DNA of 64,000 bases from Pseudopithomyces maydicus. Taxonomy: Eukaryota; Ascomycota; Dothideomycetes; Pleosporales; Didymosphaeriaceae. The stretch's first letter is position 1. Each line of letters begins with the position of its first letter. Where the stretch lies: assembly GCA_026873275.1 (NCBI GenBank), contig JANTUC010000021.1:17298-81297 (forward strand). The letters are read 5' to 3'. Positions 11,191-22,552 of this stretch are shown piece by piece. The notes beneath the pieces are model-generated. The model had not been told where the DNA came from and did not search any database. It worked only from the letters and a program-made list of their open reading frames with translations. The position numbers were made by a program, and so were the translations under genes.

Positions 11191-11960
11191 TCAGAAGAAT
11201 TCTCTAAACATGAAGTCAGCCTGGAATTCTTCCTGTGCTGCAGAATCTCGGGTTGATTCAAGGGAAGCATGACAGGGGTAAATATCAAAAAGCCAAATAC
11301 CAAAAAAAAAGTTCGTATACCCTCCGACTTACCTTCCAATCCATCCCTTACATGTATTGGCCTTTGAGCTTTCCCTTCTAGCATCTCCTTCACGTAGTCC
11401 TCAAACGTCGTAAACTCCATGTCGGGATATAGATCCTTCCCAAGAACCTCCCTCCCCACGCCCGCCTCCTTCGCCGCACCCACCAGCGCCACCTGATTCC
11501 TCAAAGTCGCAGCATTTACTGCCGAGATCACGACATGCGCGCCCGTCAGGGGCTGCACGAGGGCGTCGTGGGGGCCTTTCAGATCCGCGGCGATGACCTT
11601 GATGCCGGCGTTGCGGAAGGCGTTGTTCTGGGGGCTCCAGGGAGAGAGGGGAGGGGCGGGTGAGGTAGGTTGTGTATGTCCTGTGTATGGACGTGGGGGG
11701 TTGTTAGTTGTTGTGTACATGTATATATATACATATGTATATAGGTAGATAGATAGGTAGATAGATAGGTAGATAGATAGATGGATAGTATGAACACGGC
11801 CCGGTTTGAATTGTACGTACATACACATCCGGGCCATCTCCATGCCGCTCGTAGGCAGGCGCCGACTTACAAATTCCGGGGCCGCGGACTCGAGCAGGGC
11901 GGTTACAATGGAGCCCTCGGCCTGTTTCGCCTGATGCGCTGGAGACGATGACTTTTATGT
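11191..11960 (-). pseudogene. Decayed NmrA-like NAD(P)-binding protein gene
   Basis: The 5' part encodes NIKVIVSSASGETGR, a glycine motif of NmrA/isoflavone-reductase-like proteins, but without an ATG in front. After it the frame must shift by one base to continue as GSIVTALLESAAPEF, up to a GTAAGT donor. A second block (about 11626 down to 11335) reads NNAFRNAGIKVIAADL, LTGAHVVISAV and VALVGAAKEAGV, then jumps directly to LYPDMEFTTFEDYVKEMLEGKA, which is the C-terminal part of the family. The central region of about 100-150 residues is missing. A last possible exon ends at 11191. Missing start, frameshift and internal deletion together argue for a true relic rather than a sequencing error. 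Confidence 0.6.
11715..11785. repeat. TATA / TAGATAGA microsatellite
   Basis: Runs of TATATATAC followed by AGGTAGATAGAT units lie within what would be the first intron of the NmrA relic. On the minus strand they create a false low-complexity ORF rich in Tyr, Leu, Ser and Ile. Confidence 0.85.
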
Positions 11961-13167
11961 TGGTTTGAGAACAGCGATGGGGCGTTCGATAACTAGCGAT
12001 GGGGCGTTCGATAACGTGCGATGAATAAATAACGTACGGCGTGGGAAATGTGTATATACATACAATGCGTAAATGTATATATATGGAATGCGAGATCGGG
12101 AGCTGTGGCCACGTTGGACGGTTTCGGAACAAAGGAACAGCACGCTTGAGGGGTAGACGATGGGTAGACTATGTATGTATGGAGCTTGTTGTTTGGCGCG
12201 GTGTTGCGCAGAGCGGTGCAGAGTGATCTGATTATGTAGTCACGTTCGAGAAGTTTCGTCCGAGGCTAGGACTAGCACCGTGGAAGGTGGCAGTTTCCGG
12301 TGCCGAGACGTCATGGTCGATGCGAATGATCATGACCTGATGGCAATGCTTGGTTTAGGTGTTGAGGTTTCCTACACGAGTATGGTGTAAAGCGTTTTAC
12401 GCCTGCCTTTTCCAGCGACCCCTACAAGAGGGTGAAAAGCTTGCCATACATATGCTGGAAAGGTACTAGTATTGTGCTTCTTTTCGTTTATGTCGTCATG
12501 ATTTAACCAGATTACATGTATATTAACATCAGTTAGATAAATGATGAAATACAACTAGGTGCGCTGATAGATGAAAAGGGTGCACCAGAATCATACATGA
12601 AATAGGGAAAAGATGGCCAGAGTCAGTTAGAGAGCAGAGCGGTATATGTAGTATTCTAACTAATGTTAGTAGATTACTGTCAAAAGACTTTATGATTGGT
12701 CATGTTTTTCACTGTCCGGGTAATCGGAGTAGGATCACTGTATAGAGGCACCTTAGACTACGCTTGGCGGAGCATGTATGCAGGTACGTAGTTTCTACCC
12801 TCGCGCGGCCTAGAACGTTCAAACTCATCTCGTATAGCCCCCTTAGCGCGGCTGGAACCCGAGTAAATGTCCATAAGCAAATAGCACTAAAAGCAGTTCG
12901 TCAGGAACCGCCCTAATTTTAGCACAGAACCACGGAACTAGCAGCGGAGACCCCACTGGGCCCCCCACTAGATGGACTAAACAGAGTCTACGAGGTACTT
13001 TTCGATAAAGTTATGGTGGCGTTTACAGGCTGGTAAAGCTTGTTTATCTAGTTGGGAAAAATCTAACGCTGGGTTCGCATCGCTGGAGTTTATATAATCC
13101 GCACGTTTATCCTGTCGCCAGATATTGTCACCGCAACTGGACATCCATCCCCTCATCAACCGCCACG
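11961..13167. other. Intergenic, no supported gene
   Basis: A short tandem duplication of about 22 bases (unit CGATGGGGCGTTCGATAAC) lies at about 11973-12015. The rest holds no gene that I can support. A TATATAATCC element near 13090-13099 sits about 75 bases upstream of the BYS1-like gene and may be its TATA box. Confidence 0.5.
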
Positions 13168-13808
13168 ATGAAATACTTCTCTCTCCTCCTCGCCTCCTCT
13201 CTCGTCGCCTCGGCCAACGCCGCCAGCCGCGCTCTCTTCACCAACCAATGTAGCCGCTCCATCTGTACGCCCCACACATCCCACTCCCTCCGCAATCCCC
13301 CTAACAAATCCACCCCAGACTTGAGAGACCTGGGTTCCACCACGGAACCCATCGCCTTCGAAAAAGACGGCTCCTTCGCCTACGCCCTCAGCCCGGGCCT
13401 CACCAGCCTGGAGCTCCTGCTCGGCCCCGTCGTCACAGCCAACACCTGGCGCAGCGCCATCAACTTCACGTCGACGGACTCGGCCCTCGGCTACAAGGTC
13501 TTCAACCTGCGCGGTCGCTCGTTTGCGGATTACCCCATCAAGGTGACGCCCAAGCCGGACCGTGCGGACTGTCCCAGCACCACTTTTGGCTGGAATGTTG
13601 ATAAGAATGCGAAGGTTGGGGGCACGTGCGAGAGAGGAGACGCGGAGGTGGATCTCGAGGTTGTGTTCTGCGACGGGCACTGTAAGAGCGGGGGGAGTCT
13701 TGCGCGAATGGGGAGACCTGTTGCACGACTTGTGTTGGGAGCTATCGTTGTCAGCAGGGGAATAGTGCGGCAAGTGATATCTATCTTCACCCGGAGATTG
13801 ATCCGTGA
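13168..13808 (+). CDS. BYS1-like small secreted protein with Cys-rich tail (one frameshift)
   Basis: Starts MKYFSLLLASSLVASANA, a signal peptide. A 54-nt intron (GTACGC...CAG, 13265-13318) gives FTNQCSRSIYLRDLGS, the N-C-x-x-x-[IV]-Y-L pattern of Blastomyces yeast-phase-specific (BYS1)/thaumatin-like secreted proteins. The rest of the fold (GPVVTANTWRS..., INFTSTDSALGYKVFN, DCPSTTF) agrees. At 13690-13695 a run of six G breaks the frame. With a seventh G the tail becomes Cys-rich (SCANGETCC, TTCVGSYRC) and ends at TGA 13806-13808, about 195 aa in all. Without it the frame reads on as an Arg-rich sequence to 13869. The Cys-rich reading is far more protein-like. BYS1 proteins are secreted with no known enzyme activity, and some act as effectors. 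Confidence 0.65.
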
Positions 13809-13869
13809 TGGGCGTAGGGTACCATCTAGGCTGGTTGGATTTTATGAAATGGGAAATGTAGCTGGATGA

Positions 13870-15400
13870 TTATGTAAATGAGTAATGCGATCATCATGGA
13901 CTGGGGGTTTTTTTTAACATCCCTTGATCGTGCGTGCTTCTAAGTCACATTCGGTGTCAGTTATCTTTGTGGAATTGGATGTTGTATTGTGCTTAGAGGG
14001 AAAACTATCGCGATTGCATCTCTAGATATGCAAGTTTAATTTCATAGTACTAGTCTTACTCTAATTTCTAACTTGAGAGTAATCCAGATTCTAGTGCAAG
14101 GAATAGTAATCGATATATTCATAGTTGGGTAAGACCAGTTTTCTTAACCCTTTAAACACTAAACTGCTCGAAGCAGAGTCAATATAGTCTTGGGTGGGAA
14201 ATCTCCAGCTTAAGAATAGACTCTGGGGGAGTATATACCACCCTCCAAATTATTGTAACGACAGATGCCTAGTTTCCAAAGTAAACACTGCCCTTAAAGA
14301 GATAATAATCAAAAGTTTTTTAGACTTAAGAGCACTCTCTAGAGTAAATAAGAGAAATCTTTTATTATATTAAGATCTTTATCACAGATATTAAGATATT
14401 CTTTAAGTCGGTATTCTAATATATGTGATTATTAACATATATCATTAGGAGGGTCATGTAGCTATACAATCTTTAAAAAAAATCTAGAATTACCTTAGTA
14501 AAAAAGATATTTTATAATATTAGAAATTGAGCAATAGTGGGGTAGAGGTATTAAGTCACAGGAGATATAATATAAAAAAACTGCCCAATTGCTAGGCCCC
14601 TTAATCTTATATATAATTATATATATAGTTTCTAGCCCTATAATCTTCCCTACGTATGCAGGGGCGCATGGAAATACCTAAACTAAAACTGATTTATTAC
14701 CTTGTATTTCTAACAAGGTTCTATTATTTGCAACACTAGATAATTTACTAATAGATAAGAGGTATACCCGGTCACTTCTGACAATACTCAGAATAAGCTT
14801 TATTAGTAAGACTAAAACATTAGTTACCCTACCTAGTCTTAAACTCATTTACCTATCTCGATTATATGCTACACAGACAGACATTCCGCATATATATATA
14901 TATATACTCAAGGCTGAATCTAGCTCTAACACTACATTATCTATTCATAAATAAACTTCTATTCTATTCTTTAACGCAATGTCACAGATCTTTTTACTAT
15001 AGATATATAATTCTCACTCTAATTTATTACCTTCCCTTTCCCTTAATTACATCTCCTCTCTAGCGCTCAATTCTCTACAGTCCTATATATCCTCTTGCTG
15101 CACCCTTCAGCCTAGAAACACACGGTACTTCTTTTATAAATATTATCTCTTCCTTAATTCTCTACTTGAGCTTCCCTCGATTCTGTATTCTGTAAGAAAG
15201 GAAAGTAATAATATTTCTGTGAAGATGATGGGTAGTTTAATTTAAAAAACATGTAGTTGCATATGAATATCTACACTACTGGCGGGTTATGTCAGATTAT
15301 TAGAATGTGCATGGGTTATGTATGACTACCTAGGTTAGATTAGATTAACTTAAATTGTGTACTCATATCGCTTTATATTATCAACGTTGAGGAATTTGAA
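13870..15400. other. AT-rich island without genes
   Basis: Base composition changes sharply to AT-rich, TA-dense DNA between about 13.9 and 15.4 kb, strongest at 14280-15250, including (AT)n near 14887-14905. No ORF above about 65 aa looks real. Such isochore-like blocks in Pezizomycotina usually mark old repeats eroded by repeat-induced point mutation. No intact element or terminal repeat can be recognised here. Confidence 0.6.
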
Positions 15401-15848
15401 TGCGTGAAGGATGGGGCAGGGGTATGTATTGTATACTACATATTCAGACGTATATCACAATTATCAACCAAGATTTCTCCTTCCACCTGAGCTTTCCCTT
15501 TTCCTCTCCTCTCTATTCTTCCCCCTCCTCTCTCCTCACCCCACAATCTCCCCCAACCTCCTCCCCCCACAATCCACCTTCTTATACCTAACCTCGACCC
15601 CACATCCCCCCTCGACCCTCCATCCCCTCCCCTTCCCATTCCCAGCCCTCTTCCCCTTCCCACTCCCCTCCGCCCCTCCCACCCCAACATCGGCACCCCC
15701 AACAACTCCTCATCCAGCTCCCCCTTCCTTCCCTCCACCTCCACCCTCAAGAAACAACCCCACCACCCCCTCCTCACCGCATGCGGCCTCACGGCATGCA
15801 CCCTCTCACTCATCGCCCTATACCGCTCGTGCACGCGCGCCTCCTCGC

Positions 15849-17699
15849 TCAGCGCATCCCCGTCCCCTTGAACTTGGCGTTCGGATTGATGCGCAGCAGG
15901 GCGTCGAGCTGGGCTGGGGACAGCATCTTGAGCACCACGGGGCGCGGGTAGGGGTTTGTGATGCGGATCCAGTGGCGGTTGTCGAAGAGGTGGAATGTGG
16001 GGTTTTTGGTACTTTTGTTTTTGCTTTTGTTTTTATGGTCGTGGTTGTGGGTGGGAGAGGATGTGGATGTGGATGTGGATGTGGAGGTAGAAGGGGGATG
16101 CTGAGGCGGAGGGAAGGGAGTTCTGCTTTTGAGGGCGGGAGGCGTGTTAGTGTCCATTCGTTCAGCGGGACGCCTGGGGCGGACGGAGCTGGTTTGAGGA
16201 GCGGGGTGGTCGTTGTATTTTTGATCCACCAGCAGTTTGCGGCGGAGAAGGTTGGCTGGGAGGGGCGTGTGGGTAGCGAAGAAGGCGTGAGGGAAGGGTA
16301 GATGGTAAGCACGGCGTTGGCGATTGTCTCGACGGGGGTTTCTCCATGGGGGATACCAGGTCGGCGATGCGTTGGAGGAGGTGGTGCGCTGTGTTGCGGG
16401 CGTGGAGTTTATCTGATTCGGAGGGGGTGGCGTTCGGGTCGGGGAGCATGGCTTCGGCGGGGGGAGGCGCACGGTGACGATGCCGGTGGAGAGGGTGAGT
16501 TTGATGGGGCATGTGTCGAAGAGGGCTTCTGCGGCGGCGCGGTGCCGTTCTACGCGGGCGCGGGTGGTCTGCGCGAGGGCGAGCAGCGAGTCTTTGGACA
16601 GAGCGGCGGGCAGGCGGTGGTTCTTGATGACGAAGCGGAGGGCGTTTCGCAGGGTCAGCGTCTTGTCGTGGTTGGTCTTGTCCTCGGCCCATGGCATCTC
16701 GTGCTCTTGACATGTGGCTATCAACCTGCTCTTGCCAAAGTCGAGCAGCGGTCGGAGGATCCTGATTCCGCCGTGTTCGACTAAGCGGTTGGTGTAGTCG
16801 CCTTTTGGTACGGGTCCACCGCTGTGATAGACGCCGTGTATACCGTAGCACTCGGGGATCCATTCAATGGCTTTCATGCCCTGGAGACCTGACCTCAGAC
16901 GGCCATGTAGCAGACGCATCAGGAGCGTCTCCGCTTGATCGTCTGCATGGTGTGCTATCAACAACGAGTTGATATTGTGTGCCCTGCATGCTCTGCCCAG
17001 CGCCTGGTACCGCAGTGTACGGGCTTCCGTTTCGAACCGGGTGTTGGCCTCGGGATCAAGGCCCTTGGGCCAAGTAAGGGGGATGATGGTCGACTGGATG
17101 CCCACTGCCTCTGTTCAGTTACAGATATAAAGCGCAAAGGGGCTACACGACTGACGCTTGGAAAGCTGGTCCGCGACCCAGCGAGCTTCTTCGGCGCTCT
17201 CCGGCCTCGCCTTGTGGTCGATGATGAAGCCGTGCAGCTCGGGCAGTCCTTCATGCCTGTACTTGGCATACAAAGTCGCGAGCGCCATAGAATCGACGCC
17301 TCCGCTGACGGCGAGGCCTACGGTCACGGGCTTCCGAGTGCCTTCCGTAAACGGCGGCAGGACGTTGCCCAGGGCTCTGAGGAACTCATTCTCGCCTATA
17401 GCACCTCCATCCTGCACACTTGGAGCCTGTGTATGCGCAAATCGGAAGGGAGTCGCGGTGCATGATCGGAATATGCCCTGCGTGCGTCGCAATGGTACTG
17501 CGCGTCTGCTCAATGCGCGTCCAGGTGCAAGTCCATGGTAGCTTCGAGGGGAGGAACAGCTCCTCAACCAGGCCACATTCTTTTGCCACATAAACGCCTC
17601 GGCAAGCCAGAAGCACGAATGAGAAGTACAAAAAAGAAAAGGGGCGACACGAAAAAAAAAGGCCAGCACCACGCGTGCACACGTACTGTACCTGCACAC
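15849..17699 (-). CDS. tRNA(Ile)-lysidine synthase (TilS/MesJ-type, probably mitochondrial)
   Basis: Two exons: 17699-17156 and about 17110-15849. The donor is GTCAGT; the acceptor is either of two nearby AGs, and both keep the frame. The N-terminal ATP-pyrophosphatase PP-loop reads GLAVSGGVDSMALATLYAKY, followed by FIIDHKAR. Exon 2 carries ARTLRYQALGRAC, LLIAHHADDQAETLLMRLL, the paired ILRPLLDFGKSRL and WAEDKTNHD motif, and RNALR. These are the signatures of TilS, which changes the CAU anticodon wobble base of tRNA-Ile to lysidine; in fungi this happens in mitochondria. The N-terminal region is basic and Ser/Arg-rich (PRSYHGLAPGRALSRRAVP), consistent with a mitochondrial presequence. The exact start is uncertain. 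A Ser-Thr repeat (about 16045-16090) is encoded by a GATGTG microsatellite inside the C-terminal third. Confidence 0.85.
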
Positions 17700-17935
17700 A
17701 AAAGTTCACGATGCACAGTTCCGAGGTCCCCATAGCTCCGGAAGAACGCACAGACCCCATCCGCAGCCTCAATTATTTCCATCTAGAATTTTCCAAAGCT
17801 TCCTCTTCTCCCCTGCACTGCACATAAAACATCCGCAACCGGCCCATCTCCATCCCCCCTTCTCTCCCATTTAATCTCCAGCGACTTGTCCATTTCAATT
17901 AAGATACCCCGTTTTCACAGCAGCCCTCTTTCACA
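17700..17935. promoter_or_regulatory. Shared divergent promoter region, TilS / HSP10
   Basis: About 240 bases separate the start of the minus-strand TilS gene from the HSP10 start codon. Both products act in mitochondria. The HSP10 side is pyrimidine-rich, as in many fungal leaders. No specific operator could be identified. Confidence 0.4.
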
Positions 17936-18640
17936 ATGGTACGTAGCTCTGCTCGCCGCGCCGCGCTCCCCCGAGATCACACCCACCATCCTCCCTAAGC
18001 ACCTTCCTTCCTTTGCCCAACTGACTAACCCGCCACAGTCCGCCATCAAGTCCATCCGCAGCATCGCCCCCTCCTCGACCGCATCCTCGTCCAGCGCATC
18101 AAGCCCGAGACCAAGACCGCAACCGGCATCTTCCTCCCCGACTCGGCCGTCAAGGAGCTCAACGAGGCCAAGGTCCTCGCCGTCGGCCCCGGTGCCTTCG
18201 ACAAGGAGGGCAAGCGCGTTGCCCCTAGCGTGCAGCCTGGAGACAAGGTCTTGATTCCTCAGGTATGTTTATATTTATTCCATCATACGTGGAGAGAGAG
18301 GGAGGAAAGAAATGAACGAGGAAGAAGAAGGCGATGACGGACGGAGGAGGGAGACCAAGAGAAAAAAGCCGTGGTGATGATACCCACCAACAACTCGACT
18401 AGATACGTCTGTGCTGTCGATCGTTAACCATCTTTCGGGACTGAGCGGCTGTCTTTCCTCTCTCTCTCTATATGTACCACTCCTCACTACATACACACCC
18501 ACCACCAGTATCCCACCCAGCGTGTCCACACCCGCTAACCACCCCCTCCCCCCACAGTTCGGCGGCTCCCCCTCAAGGTCGGCGACGAGGAATTCTCCCT
18601 CTTCCGCGACCACGAGCTCCTCGCCAAGATCAACGAGTAA
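17936..18640 (+). CDS. HSP10: Mitochondrial 10-kDa chaperonin (HSP10/GroES), two frameshifts
   Basis: Three exons: ATG alone (17936-17938), then 18039-18262, then 18558-18640, with GTACGT...CAG and GTATGT...CAG introns. The protein reads SAIKSIRSIAP, then LLDRILVQRIKPETKTATG, IFLPDSAVKELNEAKVLAVGPG, VQPGDKVLIPQ, FGGSP and FSLFRDHELLAKINE, the complete GroES/HSP10 fold of about 103 aa. Two single-base shifts interrupt it. The C run at 18067-18071 has five C where six are needed (AP|LLDR), and the run at 18568-18572 again has five where six are needed (SP|LKVGDEE). HSP10 is the essential lid of HSP60 and would not be a pseudogene, so I read both as sequence errors. A single-codon first exon is common for this gene in fungi. 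Confidence 0.9.
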
Positions 18641-19174
18641 ACACATACACACACATGCACACCGCCTCTGCACGCGACGCGACGCGATGCGATGCGCTGC
18701 TAGCGAGCGACTGAGCGAGTCTCGCGACGCAACTCTGTATCTTATCTACCTGTAACACCACCACCCCCGCCCGCGCCGCCGCCGCCAGCACGATGCCGAT
18801 GCCCATTTCGATACCGATGGCATGATACACGTGTATGTAACATGTACACACGGTAAACTCTTGGATTGGGAGCGCAGAGAGTTGACGTGCGTGCGTGCGT
18901 GGGCGTTGTAATTTTTTTTTATATTTTTTTTTTCGAGGACAGTCGATGAAGGGATGGGATGGGATGGGATGGGATGTCTCCAACTGTACGTATGTACTGT
19001 GTATGCTATGTATGTATGTATGTATGTTGATGGGATGGCTGGGGGAGAGGAAGTGTTGGATAATACTACGAATGCATGTCTCTGCTCGATTGGTGCTGGG
19101 CGGTTTGATGAATTGGCGTGATTGTGAGGTGTGTGTGTGTGTGTGCATGCGTGCATGGTGACTATCAGGCAGGA

Positions 19175-19262
<88 letters not shown>

Positions 19263-19358
19263 CATCGTTCATCATGTATCCAATGGTAAGCAAAACCAGT
19301 CTACACTACACTACACTACACCACCTCCCACCATCTTCCCACACGCCTAGCACATCCA
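18641..19358. other. Intergenic spacer between HSP10 and Het-C 3' ends
   Basis: Convergent genes flank this spacer. It holds simple repeats: GGGAT near 18954-18976, TATG near 19002-19027, TG near 19128-19143, the large GAAA array, and ACACT near 19302-19321. No gene is visible. Confidence 0.7.
19173..19261 (+). repeat. (GAAA)n microsatellite, about 22 units
   Basis: An uninterrupted GAAA array of roughly 89 bases. It makes spurious Lys/Glu/Arg and Phe/Leu/Ser ORFs on the two strands. Its length is likely to vary between strains. Confidence 0.98.
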
Positions 19359-22014
19359 TCACCCCCTACCACGCATTATTTCCCCCACCAGACCCCCACT
19401 GCCTTCCACCCCCTCGCCCTGATCCTGTCCATACCCTCCATACCCTCCCTGCTGCTGCTGGTGATGCTGCTGCTGCTGCCCATACCCTTGCCCACCCTGC
19501 CCATAATCCTCATACCCCTGCTGATACGCCGTCGGCACCGTATACGCAGGCTCGCCGCCATGCCCCCCGTATACTGTCCGTGACCACCAGCAGGACCACC
19601 ACCCCAAGTACTCCCCCGGCGGCGGCGCCGCATTGTACTCCGCGCCCGTCTGCCCGCCCGCATACGACGACTGGTACGGCTGGAACGACCCCCAGTCGTG
19701 CGTGGGCTGCGGCGAGGCCGACGCCGAACCCTGGTACGGCGGTGCGCCCGCGGCGCCGAAGTCGTCGGGCCCCTCGCGCTTCGTGCTGAACATGTTGAGC
19801 GCGGGGCTGAGTTTGCTGCCGAGGCCGCCGGGCAGGTTGCCCGCGAGGCTGCCGAGGAGACCGCCGGGGCCGCTGGAGGATGAGTGCGACTGCTGGCCGT
19901 GGCCGCCGCCGTGGCCACCGCCGTGGGAGCCGCCGTGGGAGCCGCCGCCGTGGCTGTTGGAGGTGAACGAGGAGACGCCCGCGGCGCCGTGGCCGTGGCC
20001 GTGCGAGTGGTCGTTGCCTCCGCTGTGGTTCTTGCCAGCTCGGACGCTCTCCGAGCTGAGGATGTGGTTGAGGTCCTGGCCGCGGTAGTTGTGGGCCCAC
20101 TTCTCGACGACGGCGAACATGTTCCTGTGGACTTCGTTGTTGTGGTTGCGGAGAGCGGGGTGGTGGAAGACGGACATGCAGTCGTTGAGGACCTGGTCGA
20201 CGGGGACGTCCGGGTGGTCGAATGCGTACACCACGCGCGGTGCTACGTACTGGAGGATGGCGACGGCGATCTGCCCGGCGGGCGCGTTTAACACGTTGGA
20301 GAAGTGGTCTTTTGAGAGCATGCTGTGGGTGGGATCGGAGGAGTGGGGGTTGGTCCAGACCTCGAACTGGTGCTTCGCTGCGGAGTCGATGACCGTGGAC
20401 GAACCCTGCTTGAGGGACTCGGACGCGCTCTTGATGATGGGCATGACGAACGGCGCCAACAGCGACAGCACGAACAGTGTTACCCGCTCGGTGATGGTTT
20501 CGATGAGCTTTTCCAGCCCAGGGATCTTCTCGATGACGGCTGAGATGTTTCTGACCACCTTGTCACGGAACTCCAAGATCGGGTAGATCTTGGGGACAAT
20601 GGTCGCAGGATCTGTGTTGGTACCTGGGATGTTCGGTCCTGGAGGCCCACCCACAGATCCTGGCGGTGCATCGAAAGTAGGAGGTGCGCCCTGGTGGGCC
20701 GGGTCTGCCCTCGAGCTGCTGTAATCATCATAACCCCCGCTTCGGTAACCATGACCTGCGTTGGCTGCAGCTTGTGCATCAGAAGCAGCCTGCAGAGCGT
20801 GAGCTTCCTGAATCAAACCGCTGGTCCCGGGAACCTTTCCAAGAACGTCAGTCAGCGCTGAACAGCTGCTTCCACCCCCTTCTTATTTGTGGTCAAGGCG
20901 TCTGCCAACGCCGTGTTCACTTCGTCGACTTCGGACTGCGTGATATGGTCTGTTGCTTCTCCTAGCACGGAGTGGAAGAAGTCGACCCCACCAAACGTTC
21001 CGGTCACGAGTGGGAAGACGTGTTTCCCGTGGAGGTTGATCTGAGTCTGAGTGCCCGTGTGAGAAAACACGTTGGAGTAACCCATCTCTCGTAGAGCAAG
21101 TTCAGTATAGTTGGTATGGGCTCCGAAATCCTCGAGACAATGGAGTCCTTGTCCTAGACAGCGAAGGGCTTCGGCAAGGTTCGCCTCAGACCCACGCTCT
21201 CCATTGGGACCGTTCGTGTACATGCGGCCGTAGTGAATCGCTCGCGCAAAGGAGAATTTTACATAGCCTGCAGAAGTCGCCCATCCGCCTCTTTCATTGG
21301 CGATGTAGTTCTTCATTCCCGTCTCCGGATCGACAGCAAGTTCAGCATCCGTGACTGGGCCGCGCAGGCGGGGATCAAATTTCCTAGCATCTTGGTTGTC
21401 GGCATAGTCCTTGGGGTTGTCGATGTGCTCCTCCGGTCTGTAAACGCCCAGGCGGTCCGAAGTGACTTCAAATTCGCCAGTCGCATACCCAAACGACATG
21501 AAGGCAAGGATCCACACGAGAACGCGAATGGTGTCGGCCTTGGCGGGCATTAGCATCCGGATACACGGCATGTGGATTCGAGACTCACTTGGACTTTGGC
21601 CAACGTCGCCGTGTCGACCGCCTGTATTTTTCAGCAAGGTTCAACGCCAGAATTTGGCCACAACCCTACCTGCGAGTAGTCACGAAGCCAGTTCCCAAAG
21701 TAGACGCGCTGCCCAAAAATTAGTCGTCGTGCGTATCAATGCTGGAAGTCACTACACACCTTGATCATCATCGACTTCCACTTGTGGCCCTTCAAGCACG
21801 CCACCGTCGCAAGCATATCCTCGATATCCCCATGACGCCAGTTCTTCCCCTCAATCGCCGAAATCGACCTTCACCACTCATCAGCGCAGCTCCATGCGTC
21901 GAGCCATCCAGCCACTCACGCAATATTCCCGGCTCCAAAAGCATGCGCCTGGGCGGGCAAGAGCACCAGCACCGCAAGCGCAACCAGCAGCACGTATTTC
22001 GTTGGGATCCCCAT
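19359..22014 (-). CDS. het-c: Heterokaryon incompatibility protein Het-C (one frameshift)
   Basis: Five exons, all frame-checked: 22014-21920, 21868-21760, 21708-21670, 21621-21589 and 21538-19359. Start MGIPTKYVLLVALAVLVLLP is a signal peptide ending before HAFGAGNI. Hallmark blocks of the Het-C family follow: IEGKNWRHGDIEDML, YFGNWLRDYSQAVD, LVWILAFMSFGYATGEFEV, LGVYRPEEHIDNPKDYA, and GMKNYIANERGGWATSAGY with FSFARAIHYGR. The C-terminal third is Gly/His/Gln/Ser-rich, as in the family. At 20875-20879 a run of five bases needs a sixth to join TTNKKG to GGSSCSALTDVLGKVPG; restored length is about 818 aa. A WWSCWWSR segment in the Gly-rich tail (about 19575-19600) is flanked by G runs and may reflect further base losses. 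Het-C acts in vegetative incompatibility through glycine-rich polymorphic segments. Confidence 0.9.
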
Positions 22015-22552
22015 GGCGAGCGCGCAAGTAGCAGGGAGTGAGTGTGGTGGGGAAGACAAGCAGCCCGTGAGGTCAAGATTAAGCTGCCAGTCACTTACGC
22101 CCGCCCTGCCCGTCAGCACCTGCCCCAGTGACGTGAATGGATTAGCCGCAGGTGGGCGGTGCTGCTATGACGCCACACCTGGGCAACCTCCTGCGAGCTG
22201 CAGCACCACCTACAAGTACGATCCCGTGTGCACCGCGCATCCAGCACACCCTTACACGCAGCGCCCGTGCAATCACTGCTCGAGGCCGCGTCTCTGCGCG
22301 CCCGACGCCTCAATTTTGCGAGGCTGTGCGCCCGAATGCCTGCCCTGCGCCACCCGTTGCCCCACCTTGGAGGGGTACCATCGGAGCTGAAAGGCTGAGG
22401 CCAAGCGCGGGGCATTCCTTAGCATGCACGACATGTGAACAGACTGCATCCATGGATTGCAACTCTGGAATGCACCGCAGCATCGACGATGAAGTAGTCT
22501 CTTGAGCACACACTTTTGTGATTCACATCTCCTTTATATTTTTACTTTATTC
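22015..22552. other. Intergenic between Het-C start and UstYa 3' end
   Basis: GC-rich spacer holding the promoter of het-c (minus strand). Overlapping Cys/Pro/Arg-rich ORFs on both strands look like composition artefacts; no gene is supported. Confidence 0.5.

Noticed and set aside
15411..16301. Plus-strand Pro/Ser/Gly-rich ORF of 296 aa
   Set aside because: It overlaps the 3' end of TilS on the other strand and is made of CT-rich low-complexity DNA.
18630..19265. Minus-strand ORF of 211 aa rich in Phe-Leu-Ser repeats
   Set aside because: It is a translation of the GAAA microsatellite and flanking simple repeats.
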